From: a virus
Reading direction: 5' to 3' (one strand)
DNA: 46,322 nucleotides
Virus record (IMG/VR): IMGVR_UViG_3300004807_000038
Coordinates: 1 to 46,322 of that record
The notes under the pieces were generated by a model. The model saw only the letters and a program-made list of their open reading frames with translations, ran no database searches and had not been told where the DNA came from. Below are positions 12,924-20,300 of the stretch, piece by piece (position 1 is the stretch's first letter; each line of letters opens with the position of its first letter). Position numbers and translations under genes: made by a program.

Positions 12924-13897
12924 CAAATAGTCTCCAGAGTAGATCCATGTTTGGCAAACCTGAACTTAAATCTCTCGTGCTGCTTCATAGCTTCATTCAC
13001 TCTATTCTTGTATTTATCAGGAACATAGACTAGCAAGTATCCACCTCCACCTGCGCCTAGAATCTTTCCACCAAGCGCGCCGTTACGCATGGCTTTGTCA
13101 TACATCTCATCGATATGCGGATTACTTACGTTATCTGACAACTTCTTCTTTATCTGCCAGCCCTGATCAAGTAGACTTCCAAAGTCATCTATCTTCTTCT
13201 TTTGCAGCAGTTTAACAGACGTCTTAGCTAGTTCTACCATAGACTTCGTCTGCTCTATATTGACGTTGTTCTTTAAGTTTTCAACCTGTTTTGTTAAAAC
13301 AGAAGAAGCTTGTCTGTTTATGCCGGTGTTAAAAGCTAGTAGATTACTATCGAGCTCATACATGGCGCTTGGATCGATATCTACAGGCTTAATTCTAGTC
13401 TCATTGCCGTGGAAGTATATCGTATTAAACCCGCCATAAGCAGCCGCATACTGATCCTGCTTGCCGATTGGTTCATTGCATCTTACTATCTCGATGTACG
13501 AAGCAAGTTCAGCGAGCTCTTTGTGATCTATGTTCTTGTTGTGTATGATTCTATAGACAGCGTTTATTAGTCCTACAGTAAATGTGGACGAAGACCCTAG
13601 TCCCGTTCCTTTGGTGGGAACGTCTGAGAACGACGCTATCTCAATGTTTGATGGGAATTCAAAATGTTTAAGAGTCTCTCTGACCCTGTCGTGTTTAACG
13701 TCTTCTAATTTATCGGTCTGCTCTAGTACCGAATAGATGACCCTGATATGATTTGCGACACAGCGATTAACAGCCAGATATATGTAGCTATTAATCGCTG
13801 TAGATACGACCATTCCCTCGTTGTTCTCATAGAACTGTGGAATGTCAGAACCTCCTCCAAAGAAGGAGATTCTGAGTGGTGTTTTTGTTACGATCAT
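12923..13897 (-). CDS. hddA: Heptose-7-phosphate kinase HddA (GHMP kinase)
   Basis: A 324-aa GHMP kinase. TPLRISFFGGGSDIPQFY (about 6-23) is the HddA-type N-terminus, GTGLGSSST (about 97-105) the ATP-binding motif 2, and ALGGKILGAGGGGYLLVYV (about 275-293) motif 3. HddA phosphorylates heptose 7-phosphate at C1. In its family the alpha anomer is used for GDP-heptose, in contrast to the beta anomer used by HldE. Overlaps on both sides (ATGA) tie it to gmhA and the glycosyltransferase. Confidence 0.9.
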   Translation of the reverse strand: MIVTKTPLRISFFGGGSDIPQFYENNEGMVVSTAINSYIYLAVNRCVANHIRVIYSVLEQTDKLEDVKHDRVRETLKHFEFPSNIEIASFSDVPTKGTGLGSSSTFTVGLINAVYRIIHNKNIDHKELAELASYIEIVRCNEPIGKQDQYAAAYGGFNTIYFHGNETRIKPVDIDPSAMYELDSNLLAFNTGINRQASSVLTKQVENLKNNVNIEQTKSMVELAKTSVKLLQKKKIDDFGSLLDQGWQIKKKLSDNVSNPHIDEMYDKAMRNGALGGKILGAGGGGYLLVYVPDKYKNRVNEAMKQHERFKFRFAKHGSTLETI

Positions 13898-14886
13898 GTT
13901 CTATACGTAAACATCTCTGATGGGGTCTTTCTAGACTCTGCGGTAGGATACTGTTCTCTCAGCTCAAGCATGAGTGACTCCCACTGCGCGCTTATCTTCT
14001 TTAGATTGAATCGCGTATCAGCATATGCCTTAACAAACTTCATATAGTTCTGAAGATCAGGGTTATTCACCTCCTGAATAGCCTTGTCAAGGTACTTATA
14101 AAACGTCTGTGCGTGCTCTTCTGGCTTCTGACTAAACTGATACATGAACGTCGTACCACCAGAAGTATCAGGAAGCGCGGCTAGGTTTGGATGAACTGCA
14201 AGTAGTCCAGCAGACATCGATTCAATTAGTACCCTACAAGACGTCTCAGGCCATACGCACGGGTAGGCAAGAATATGCGCTTTCTGAATATGCTCTTTAA
14301 GCTTCTCCTGCGGGGCAAAGCCGTGGTATGTCATATTTGGATGGTTGCGAATTTTGTCGTACAGGGGTTCAAAGTGCTGATCTGCCTCGTCCCAGCCGTA
14401 GATCTTAAAACTAGAGAACACGTCAAGATGAACGTTCTTGTGCTTCTGCGCTAGCGCGTCTACTACAGGAATCAACAGTTCTAGACCGCGTTGTGGGGTA
14501 GAGAAATAGATCAAATTTACTTTATCTGGATCTTTTGCTACGAGCTCAATAGGTTCGACCGGGGTCTCAATGACCTGAACCTTTGAGTCTAGCGGGATAC
14601 CGAGTCTATTATTAAACTCCTGAAGCTGCCAGTTAGAGCTGAACACCATCTTATGAAAACGATTTCTGCTGTTTTCTTCTTTAAAGTGCGCGCACTCAGG
14701 ATCGTGAGCGAGGTCGTGAGCCCAATAGATTCTAATCTTATCTTCTTCTAGATCTCTAATACGAGAAGGCACGATCTGAAATTCTTTTCCTAGCTCTTCA
14801 GGAATATACTTACCGATGCTTCTCTTTGTAATCTCAGTGCCGCCGTGAGACTTAGCAGAGATTTCATTTTCTTCAACGAACGCCAT
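13894..14886 (-). CDS. Glycosyltransferase (GT-B type)
   Basis: A 330-aa protein of the GT4/GT-B fold. SHGGTEITKRSI (about 12-23) is the acceptor-side glycine motif, NLIYFSTPQRGLELLIP the start of the nucleotide-binding domain, and PCVWPETSCRVLIESMSAGLL (about 233-253) the E-x7-E signature. It is cytosolic, with no signal or membrane segment. I use ATG 14886, seven bases after GGAG; an in-frame TTG at 14904 is upstream. Flanked by gmhB and hddA, it probably transfers a heptose. The acceptor (DNA, LPS or protein) is unknown. Confidence 0.8.
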   Translation of the reverse strand: MAFVEENEISAKSHGGTEITKRSIGKYIPEELGKEFQIVPSRIRDLEEDKIRIYWAHDLAHDPECAHFKEENSRNRFHKMVFSSNWQLQEFNNRLGIPLDSKVQVIETPVEPIELVAKDPDKVNLIYFSTPQRGLELLIPVVDALAQKHKNVHLDVFSSFKIYGWDEADQHFEPLYDKIRNHPNMTYHGFAPQEKLKEHIQKAHILAYPCVWPETSCRVLIESMSAGLLAVHPNLAALPDTSGGTTFMYQFSQKPEEHAQTFYKYLDKAIQEVNNPDLQNYMKFVKAYADTRFNLKKISAQWESLMLELREQYPTAESRKTPSEMFTYRT

Positions 14887-15433
14887 TCTTAAACTCCATT
14901 TCAATTATAGCAACTGCGGCGGCTAAATCCGACGCGACATGATAAGGTTCACTCATATCTATATATTCTTCTGGTGGATCATACGCGTGTTCGTTACCGA
15001 CTAGTATTGTCGTCAGCATACACTTGTTTCCTGGAACGATGTCTTTCCATCTATCACCGATCATATAACTACCCTGAGAATTGATCTCATAGATGCGCAT
15101 GAGTGAGTCGATCATACCCGTGTTTGGCTTATAAAGATTAGTATCTTTCTTAAGCGCGTATAACACGTGATTCACACCTAGTTCTTCTTCAAGATATTCG
15201 CAGATAGAGTCAAGCTCTACTATAAACATCTCACCGTCTAATACGCCAGGCTGATTTGTCACTACGAACACAGAAAAGCCCATGTCTTTTAATCGTGTAA
15301 TCGATTCTTTGACATGTGGATATAGTCTATCTTTAAATTCAGCGAGCGTCCATGGTGAAGTCATTCTGCCGTCTGATCTTAGCACTAGACTATTGATTAC
15401 ACCATCTTTATCTAAAAATACGGCTTTGCACAT
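14873..15433 (-). CDS. gmhB: Heptose bisphosphate phosphatase GmhB (HAD family)
   Basis: A 186-aa HAD-family phosphatase. FLDKDGVIN (6-14) carries the nucleophile Asp8 and acid Asp10, VVTNQPGV (about 57-64) motif II, LYKPNTGMI (about 99-107) the Lys of motif III, and YMIGDRWKDI (about 122-131) motif IV. GmhB removes the 7-phosphate of heptose 1,7-bisphosphate. The Cys zinc loop of E. coli GmhB is not obvious, and histidinol-phosphate phosphatase is a close homologue, but context favours the heptose step. Confidence 0.85.
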   Translation of the reverse strand: MCKAVFLDKDGVINSLVLRSDGRMTSPWTLAEFKDRLYPHVKESITRLKDMGFSVFVVTNQPGVLDGEMFIVELDSICEYLEEELGVNHVLYALKKDTNLYKPNTGMIDSLMRIYEINSQGSYMIGDRWKDIVPGNKCMLTTILVGNEHAYDPPEEYIDMSEPYHVASDLAAAVAIIEMEFKNGVR

Positions 15434-15834
15434 CTGTTTCTCAGTTCTGTAGTTGAATAGCTGTGGTATCTGTCTAAGAATACTATATCGATATTTCTAA
15501 TTTTACAGATATCTATGCCAGTTATTGGTTTATTCCTATCAGAATAGTCAGCGCCAATAAACCTCTTTTGAAGATCTAGCAAAGATAATATATTGACTAG
15601 ATCTTTTTCTGTGTCATATGGGATAATATTATCCACACACTTGAGTGCGCTAAGCTGAACATATCTCTCAAATACAGTCTGAGAGGGCTTGTTCTTTGAG
15701 TAGGGTCTATCTACAGTCGGATCAGTATGTAGACCAACATTAAGCCAGTCACAATTATCTCTTGCTTCTGTAAGCATGGCGATGTGACCTACGTGTAGAA
15801 GATCAAACGCCCCAAAAGTTATACCTACTATCAT
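15412..15834 (-). CDS. Cytidylyltransferase-type nucleotidyltransferase (TagD/HldE C-domain-like)
   Basis: A 140-aa nucleotidyltransferase. TFGAFDLLHVGHIAML (6-21) is the HxGH nucleotide-binding motif; RYHSYSTTELR near the C-terminus corresponds to the ISTT motif of the family. The size matches glycerol-3-phosphate cytidylyltransferase and the second domain of HldE. Here it most likely makes a nucleoside-diphosphate heptose. It is not the HddC type usually paired with HddA, so the nucleotide (CDP or ADP rather than GDP) is open. Confidence 0.8.
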   Translation of the reverse strand: MIVGITFGAFDLLHVGHIAMLTEARDNCDWLNVGLHTDPTVDRPYSKNKPSQTVFERYVQLSALKCVDNIIPYDTEKDLVNILSLLDLQKRFIGADYSDRNKPITGIDICKIRNIDIVFLDRYHSYSTTELRNRCAKPYF

Positions 15835-15844
15835 GTTTATCTTT

Positions 15845-16123
15845 CTAGTAGTTATCTATCACCTGTACGTATTCTACAGAATCGACGCGAAACGATCTCC
15901 AACCTGCGTTCTGCAGATCCCATACCGCAAGTACGTCTTTATTCTGCGTATGAAAATCTTTCACCTTTGGCGCTTCTGAGTTCGTATAAGACTCAGGAAG
16001 CACGTCCGGACGAAGCGAGCATCTCATAGCTCTCTTCTCACCATTCACTTTAGTAAAATAGACCTCACACACGTTTTCAGTGAGATCGTTTAAGAGTACG
16101 TCGCGATCATATTTAACAGTCAT
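15845..16123 (-). CDS. DUF2693-like small protein
   Basis: A 92-aa protein with the look of a small beta-barrel found in T4-like phages: EVYFTKVNGEKRAMRCSLRPD (about 20-40) and VLAVWDLQNAGWRSFRVDSV (about 65-84), the latter ending in a Trp-Arg-Phe core. It may bind nucleic acid or protein; function unknown. The start is ATG 16123, seven bases after GGAG; the TTG-initiated extension to 16147 runs over the end of the glutaredoxin gene. Confidence 0.65.
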   Translation of the reverse strand: MTVKYDRDVLLNDLTENVCEVYFTKVNGEKRAMRCSLRPDVLPESYTNSEAPKVKDFHTQNKDVLAVWDLQNAGWRSFRVDSVEYVQVIDNY

Positions 16124-16124
16124 T

Positions 16125-16397
16125 TTAAGCTCCAAAATAGTCTTCAACTAGAAGCTTGCGATTGTCTAGTCTCTCTTCGGTGATGCACTTGAACAGCTGC
16201 TCATAGCCACCGATATTCATACCATCGATGACGATCACCGGGAAAGTCTTAGCTTCTGGAAACTTTGATAGAAGAATCTCTCGAGTAAAGTCTTCATTAA
16301 GCTTGTACTCAAAGAAATCTTTACCGTGTGTGTTTAACAGCTGCTTAGCCTTCACACAGTTAGGACAACCGTCTTTTGAATAGATCTCAATAGCCAT
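16125..16397 (-). CDS. Glutaredoxin
   Basis: A 90-aa thioredoxin-fold protein with the dithiol CPNC (12-15) after a short beta strand, cis-Pro near 53 (TFPVIVIDG) and the GG-Y of the glutathione-binding loop (NIGGYEQL, about 61-68). It could reduce ribonucleotide reductase or phage enzymes; the RNR in this window is class II and takes electrons from a thioredoxin or glutaredoxin type donor. The start overlaps the 38-aa ORF by 11 bp. Confidence 0.9.
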   Translation of the reverse strand: MAIEIYSKDGCPNCVKAKQLLNTHGKDFFEYKLNEDFTREILLSKFPEAKTFPVIVIDGMNIGGYEQLFKCITEERLDNRKLLVEDYFGA

Positions 16398-16503
16398 TGA
16401 AATACGCCTCCCAATACTCTCTAATGGACGTGATCAACTTAGGATCATATCCCTTCGAAGCCATATCATTCTCTACTAAAATTTCTAGATCACTCTTCCA
16501 CAT
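16387..16503 (-). CDS. 38-aa protein upstream of glutaredoxin
   Basis: A short ORF, MWKSDLEILVEND... ending EAYFNGY, that forms an amphipathic helix. A GGAG site lies six bases before the ATG and it follows a sigma-70-type/late promoter pair by about 25 bases, and its stop overlaps the glutaredoxin start. These three facts support a real gene. The function is unknown. Confidence 0.55.
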   Translation of the reverse strand: MWKSDLEILVENDMASKGYDPKLITSIREYWEAYFNGY

Positions 16504-16526
16504 ATATTTCTCCATATTTAGACCTG

Positions 16527-16534
16527 TATTTATA
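16527..16534 (-). promoter_or_regulatory. T4-type late promoter TATAAATA
   Basis: An exact octamer reading leftward, whose upstream end overlaps the TAATAT -10 of the sigma-70-type promoter. It serves the 38-aa ORF, glutaredoxin and the heptose cassette. Confidence 0.55.
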
Positions 16535-16560
16535 TTATCACACTCGATATCAGATGTCAA
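16532..16560 (-). promoter_or_regulatory. Sigma-70-type promoter TTGACA-17-TAATAT
   Basis: Leftward promoter with a perfect -35 (16560-16555), 17-bp spacer and TAATAT (-10, 16537-16532, 4 of 6). It overlaps the late octamer, so the same DNA can fire early and late. The -35 lies within the last codons of the membrane-protein gene at 16550. Confidence 0.75.
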
Positions 16561-16795
16561 CAAAAAAATACTTGATTATTCCGATCCCATATATTATAGT
16601 TATGAATATCTGAATTACTATAAGAGACCACTTTTTCCAGTGCACGCCCATGATAAACCACAGTAGGTTTCCAACCAGGCTGATATAGATGTTGAGCGGA
16701 AAGATATTAAAAGACGTAAGAGCTACGCCGGCGACTAGTGTTACAGTCGCCAGCCATTCTATAACGACAAATATCTTACTTGATCTTTCTGACAT
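16550..16795 (-). CDS. Small multi-span membrane protein
   Basis: An 81-aa protein with three hydrophobic helices (about 8-28, 34-48, 54-77) separated by short turns and a KKW pair near 54. It is very hydrophobic and aromatic. The family is not one I can name; similar short proteins occur in T4-like phages. Its start overlaps the methyltransferase by 20 bp, and the next gene's promoter begins inside it. Confidence 0.55.
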   Translation of the reverse strand: MSERSSKIFVVIEWLATVTLVAGVALTSFNIFPLNIYISLVGNLLWFIMGVHWKKWSLIVIQIFITIIYGIGIIKYFFVDI

Positions 16796-17480
16796 AAGAT
16801 GCCTTCACATTTCCTTTTCGAAGGGTCTCAAATCCATTAATGAAGAGATAGTCTCTCTCAATCATATCGTGGTCGTACATCCAGATATCGTCAAACACAT
16901 AGACTGACCCTACCGGTGACTTTGGCAAGAAATAATTTAGCTCATCGATCACAGCCTGATTGGTGTGGGGACCGTCATAGAAGACGAACGCGAACTTATC
17001 TTCTAACTTCTTTTCTTCGTCATACACTGGAACACCGTCCGGATAGCGAGCAAAAAACTCAGTATCTTCAAGACAGAAGAAAGTAAAGTTAAGTCCTTTA
17101 GAGAAACCATAGTAGTATAGAGATGGAATTACTCTATTTCGCATCGTGTTTGTGTAATCAAACTTCGTTGAAAATGAAACATCTTTAGACATCGGATCAC
17201 CTTCTACCTGATGTTTACCAGGATAGTGAATAGATGCATTGATGTTTGTGATCTCGAGATCGATGTTTCCATATGGATCGATACAGAACATCGATCGGTT
17301 AGTATCACCGCTGTGCTCTAAACAGTCCATGACCATTCTGGCCGATCCGCCGCGGCGAGTACCGATCTCAACTACAGCGCCCTCAACACCTTTGATAACA
17401 GGAACTGCGTCTACTAGAATCTCATACTCGGTACTGTCAGTATTAAAAACTTCATCAGGATTAAATCTAATCACGGTCAT
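16776..17480 (-). CDS. Class I SAM-dependent methyltransferase
   Basis: A 234-aa Rossmann methyltransferase of the TylF/Methyltransf_24 kind. EGAVVEIGTRRGGSARMVMD (about 32-51) is motif I, FCIDPYGNI (about 65-73) the acidic ribose loop, and FAFVFYDGPHTNQAVIDEL (about 165-183) motif IV with the catalytic/metal Asp. The family often methylates sugars or polyketides, which fits a role near the heptose genes. I chose ATG 17480 with GGAG six bases upstream rather than GTG 17492. Confidence 0.7.
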   Translation of the reverse strand: MTVIRFNPDEVFNTDSTEYEILVDAVPVIKGVEGAVVEIGTRRGGSARMVMDCLEHSGDTNRSMFCIDPYGNIDLEITNINASIHYPGKHQVEGDPMSKDVSFSTKFDYTNTMRNRVIPSLYYYGFSKGLNFTFFCLEDTEFFARYPDGVPVYDEEKKLEDKFAFVFYDGPHTNQAVIDELNYFLPKSPVGSVYVFDDIWMYDHDMIERDYLFINGFETLRKGNVKASYVRKIK

Positions 17481-17492
17481 TTTGTTCTCCAC

Positions 17493-18059
17493 TTAGTAAA
17501 AATCAACGATCTCGTCAGCTATTCCAAACTTGATTGCTTCTTTTGGTGTTAACCAGACGTCTTCTGCTGGCAGTAAATATTTCTTTATATTAGCTTCTGT
17601 CTGACCAGTACAACGCTTATAGTGTTCTACAATCCTTTGACTGGTATTATTGAACTCTTTAACTTGAGCCATTAATTCGTGTTCTTTGCCAATAGAACCC
17701 CAAGAAAACTGGTGCGATAAGATCGCAGTGTTTCTTGTAATATATCTATGTCCTTTAGCGCCGGCTATGAACGTCAACAGACCGCACGACGCGATCTCAC
17801 CTAGTCCATATGTGTATATAGGTATTCTAGAACCCTTCATCGTATCGATGAGTGCGAACGCAGAAGGAACTTCACCGCCAGGAGAATTGATGATCATTTT
17901 AATCTGTTTTGGTCTATCTTTTCTCATCAAATTTCTAGCAAGTATATATTTTAAAGCGTCTCCAGTTGAAGAAGCGTCAAACGTAGAATTAAAAAGATAG
18001 TAATGAAAGTCTTCGATGTCTGGAATTTCTGATTTTTCTTTTTCTTTGTCTAGACTCAC
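17493..18059 (-). CDS. clpP: ClpP-like serine protease
   Basis: A 188-aa ClpP-family protein. INSPGGEV (about 57-64) is the oxyanion loop, GEIAS with catalytic Ser90, ILSHQFSWG with His115, and the Asp in AEDVWLTPKEA (about 164-174). Phage ClpP relatives process prohead proteins or act on host targets; no chaperone ATPase is nearby. The start is GTG 18059, with GGAG seven bases before it. A terminator separates it from the M15 peptidase gene. Confidence 0.85.
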   Translation of the reverse strand: MSLDKEKEKSEIPDIEDFHYYLFNSTFDASSTGDALKYILARNLMRKDRPKQIKMIINSPGGEVPSAFALIDTMKGSRIPIYTYGLGEIASCGLLTFIAGAKGHRYITRNTAILSHQFSWGSIGKEHELMAQVKEFNNTSQRIVEHYKRCTGQTEANIKKYLLPAEDVWLTPKEAIKFGIADEIVDFY

Positions 18060-18081
18060 GTATCTTCTCCATTGTCGGGTG

Positions 18082-18109
18082 AAAAGGGAGGCACGGACAT
18101 TGCCTCCCT
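18082..18109 (-). terminator. Leftward intrinsic terminator after the M15 peptidase
   Basis: A 9-bp stem (AGGGAGGCA/TGCCTCCCT, 18085-18093 with 18101-18109) with a 7-nt loop, followed leftward by TTTTC. It ends the unit that started at the 19806 promoter, and clpP begins just beyond it. Confidence 0.85.
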
Positions 18110-18115
18110 AGTTGT

Positions 18116-18658
18116 TTATTTCTGAATATGAATGTGGTCGTAATGACCAGGCACTCTCCAGAGAACCGTGTAACCAGCAGCTCTTGCTTCAGCCGCTAGC
18201 TGATCAAATCTATGCGCATATTGTGAACTGGCTTCACGCACGCCACGGCCGACATTAATATCGATCGCATTACCGGAGTAGTGCGCCGAATGATGTGCGT
18301 GTACGTGATGAACTCCACCAAAAGACGGATGTTCAGATACGCGGAAGCCTCTATGCTGCAGTTCGTATCCGTATGCTACAAGCGAACCTGAAGCATGTCC
18401 GAAACCATACTGCTCTTCTTCGTGTTGTTGATAAGCACGTGCTTGTTTTCTTGTGCGAAATTTAACACGTGGACTAACGGACCACTCTTCTCCATTCGAT
18501 GAAGTGCCACCGAGTAGCTCGGCGAACGGGTTCTCATAAGTCTCTTCTAAGTTTGTTGAATACTGAGTATTCTTGCTGTGACTGACTCTTGCTTCTGCAG
18601 TTTCGCTTATCGCGAAAACCATAGTAGCTACAGTCGCAGCTAGGATAATCTTCTTCAT
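18116..18658 (-). CDS. Exported M15-type peptidoglycan peptidase (endolysin candidate)
   Basis: A 180-aa protein with a Sec-type signal peptide (KKIILAATVATMVFAISETAEA). The C-terminal domain has HHSAHYSGNAIDINVG (about 123-138) and HYDHIHIQ (about 172-179): the HxxxxxxD and HxH zinc ligands of the LAS/M15 group (D-Ala-D-Ala carboxypeptidase, L-Ala-D-Glu endopeptidase). A Gln-rich linker precedes it. It could be an endolysin exported by the Sec system instead of through a holin. Neighbour RlpA-like gene and the tRNA-Met lie in the same unit. Confidence 0.75.
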   Translation of the reverse strand: MKKIILAATVATMVFAISETAEARVSHSKNTQYSTNLEETYENPFAELLGGTSSNGEEWSVSPRVKFRTRKQARAYQQHEEEQYGFGHASGSLVAYGYELQHRGFRVSEHPSFGGVHHVHAHHSAHYSGNAIDINVGRGVREASSQYAHRFDQLAAEARAAGYTVLWRVPGHYDHIHIQK

Positions 18659-18692
18659 ATATTTACCTTTCTTTTATGCGTAACCGACTAAG

Positions 18693-19106
18693 TCACTGCA
18701 CTTGCATATGTAATCGTGCTGTTCCATGGGATTTAAAGCCGAGAGCATTGGCTACGTTTTGATTTACGTCGAGTGTTCTACCTCTGACGAATGGCCCTCT
18801 ATCGGTTACGACGGCTGTTACTGTCCTTCCGTTGGCGGGATTGGTAATCAATACCCTAGTACCAAACGGAAGAGTTCTATGAGCTACACCATAGGTGGCT
18901 CTCATACCCGAAGCTGTCCGTCCACTTCGGTCATTATACCACGAGGCGTTATGACGCCCAGTGGAATAGATATTTATATGTTTAGAGTGTTTACCTTGAC
19001 TCACCTGTTCTATCTGAGATCCTCCAAATAGATCATCTACAAATCCGGCCTGAGCGGTATTCCACGTACCAAACACAAGCGCCATTATAAAAATCACGTA
19101 TTTCAT
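18693..19106 (-). CDS. Exported RlpA-like protein (DPBB domain)
   Basis: A 137-aa protein: signal peptide (cleavage near AQAGF, residue 20), then a double-psi beta-barrel with SWYNDRSGRTASGMRATYGVAHRTLPFGTRVLITNP (about 55-90) and VVTDRGPFVRGRTLDVNQNVANALG (about 99-123). RlpA lytic transglycosylases cut peptidoglycan lacking stem peptides. The catalytic Asp (TDRGPF) is present. With the M15 peptidase it forms a two-enzyme cell-wall unit. Confidence 0.85.
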   Translation of the reverse strand: MKYVIFIMALVFGTWNTAQAGFVDDLFGGSQIEQVSQGKHSKHINIYSTGRHNASWYNDRSGRTASGMRATYGVAHRTLPFGTRVLITNPANGRTVTAVVTDRGPFVRGRTLDVNQNVANALGFKSHGTARLHMQVQ

Positions 19107-19125
19107 ATTATAGCCTTTCAGATAT

Positions 19126-19202
19126 TGGTACTCCTGACAGGACTCGAACCTGTAACCGCGCTGTTATGAGCAGCGAGAACTGACCAATTGTTCTACAGGA
19201 GT
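19126..19202 (-). tRNA. tRNA-Met (CAT), CCA encoded
   Basis: A 77-nt cloverleaf on the leftward strand: acceptor ACTCCTG/CAGGAGT, D-stem GAAC/GTTC, anticodon stem CGCTG/CAGCG with loop CTCATAA, anticodon CAT at 19168-19166, T-arm ACAGG/CCTGT with loop TTCGAGT, A73 and CCA. It is an elongator-type sequence. A tRNA-Ile with lysidine-modified CAT cannot be ruled out from sequence alone. Confidence 0.9.
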
Positions 19203-19203
19203 A

Positions 19204-19779
19204 TTAGATGAAGTTAAAGTTTAACACCACTTTTCTGTTGGTGTAGGTCGGTGAGCTACTAGAATGATACTGATGCCCATTAAAGAAGATTGAAGAGTTT
19301 TCTTTTGGTGATACCCTAGTAAACTCTGTGACATTATTTTTTAATACTTCTTGTAGGTAGAAATCAGCCGGCTGACCGTCGTCCGGATTATAAAACTCAT
19401 TATACAGTATGGTATCACCATCATTGTTGTTAAAATATAGCAGCCCAGTCATATGTCTATCATCCATGTCTACGTGTGGTGGATGAATATGGCCAATAGG
19501 ATTAATCTGCAGCATAGTCAATCTAATTCTAAGAATAGCGTTGACTTTATATCCGGCGGTATCAGCCAGATGCAGAATACACGCTTCCGCTAAGTTTGTA
19601 ATTTGAGAATTACTTCTTCCATCAAAGTAAGCTAGGTGATAGAAGCTGTAGCTAAACTTATCCTCATTAGACCTATACGTGGTCTCATTATAAAACCAAG
19701 GAAAGTTTCTATCAAATACTTCATTCTTGAATCTGTCAAATAGCTGTCTTGGCAGAGCGTTTTCACGTTGAATCATCAT
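19204..19779 (-). CDS. 2OG-Fe(II) dioxygenase (prolyl-hydroxylase-like)
   Basis: A 191-aa protein with a double-stranded beta-helix core. HPPHVDMDDRHMTGLLYFN (about 98-116) carries the HxD, SSIFFNGHQYHSSS (about 162-175) the distal His, and NRKVVLNFNF the Arg that binds 2-oxoglutarate. Phage homologues are common, but substrates are unknown. It is the first gene after the promoter at 19806 and is followed by tRNA-Met. Confidence 0.75.
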   Translation of the reverse strand: MMIQRENALPRQLFDRFKNEVFDRNFPWFYNETTYRSNEDKFSYSFYHLAYFDGRSNSQITNLAEACILHLADTAGYKVNAILRIRLTMLQINPIGHIHPPHVDMDDRHMTGLLYFNNNDGDTILYNEFYNPDDGQPADFYLQEVLKNNVTEFTRVSPKENSSIFFNGHQYHSSSSPTYTNRKVVLNFNFI

Positions 19780-19805
19780 ATAACCTATTAATTGACTATT
19801 TGCGT

Positions 19806-19834
19806 ATTATACACTACTTCTTTAGAAATGTCAA
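19806..19834 (-). promoter_or_regulatory. Consensus sigma-70-type promoter TTGACA-17-TATAAT
   Basis: Leftward, both hexamers perfect (-35 19834-19829, -10 19811-19806) with the ideal 17-bp spacer. The -35 lies in the last codons of the SegE-like gene. It drives the oxygenase, tRNA-Met, RlpA-like and M15 peptidase genes up to the terminator at 18082. Confidence 0.9.
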
Positions 19835-20218
19835 ATGATTCTTTCTCACTTTACACATTATCCAAGAGTTATACCAGTCATCTGACTCTAACACGCTATT
19901 TTCGAACTGGTATTTTGCCTCGAAGTATGTCATCTCACCCTTAGAAGAGCAGAACCTTATAATTTCTCTACTAAAATTATGTTTTCCTAGTAGGTTGACG
20001 TCTTCATTTAATTTATCGTTAGAGCCGTAGTATTCTTTCCAGTCAGACTCTACCTTGTACCTCTTCTTCTTGCCTTTTATCTGTTTAGTCTTGGCGAAGT
20101 AGAAGTTCTTTTTGCCGATATATTTGCGTTTGGTGCGGAGATTTTCTATTATATAGACGAATCCAATAAACTTTTCGGGTATATTCTCCAATACTTTTTC
20201 TTCATAAAACCAAGTCAT
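19814..20218 (-). CDS. SegE-like GIY-YIG-type putative endonuclease
   Basis: A 134-aa protein common in T4-like phages and often described as a SegE-like endonuclease. GFVYIIENLRTKRKYIGKK (about 19-37) is a GIY-YIG variant (VYI/YIG), followed by a basic KGKKKRYKVESDWKEYYGS and FEAKYQFENSVL near the C-terminus, where the Glu would bind metal. AGGAT precedes the ATG. Activity as a homing or repair nuclease is not shown; it is next to a second GIY-YIG gene on the other strand. Confidence 0.65.
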   Translation of the reverse strand: MTWFYEEKVLENIPEKFIGFVYIIENLRTKRKYIGKKNFYFAKTKQIKGKKKRYKVESDWKEYYGSNDKLNEDVNLLGKHNFSREIIRFCSSKGEMTYFEAKYQFENSVLESDDWYNSWIMCKVRKNHLTFLKK

Positions 20219-20232
20219 AAGATATCCTAAAA

Positions 20233-20240
20233 TATAAATA
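20233..20240 (+). promoter_or_regulatory. T4-type late promoter TATAAATA for the homing endonuclease
   Basis: The only rightward late octamer in this part of the window, 61 bp before the ATG at 20301. It fits the single rightward gene here. Confidence 0.6.
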
Positions 20241-20244
20241 AAAC

Positions 20245-20274
20245 GTAGATCGCAGAGCGGGAACTCTCATCTAC
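20245..20274 (+). promoter_or_regulatory. Leader hairpin of the homing-endonuclease mRNA
   Basis: GTAGAT (20245-20250) pairs with ATCTAC (20269-20274) and, inside, AGAG (20254-20257) with CTCT (20264-20267), a broken stem of ten pairs. It ends 14 bases before the GGAGG ribosome-binding site. T4 I-TevI mRNA also has a late promoter and a leader hairpin. Confidence 0.45.
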
Positions 20275-20300
20275 TCTAACCCTGCATGGAGGATCAGCAT

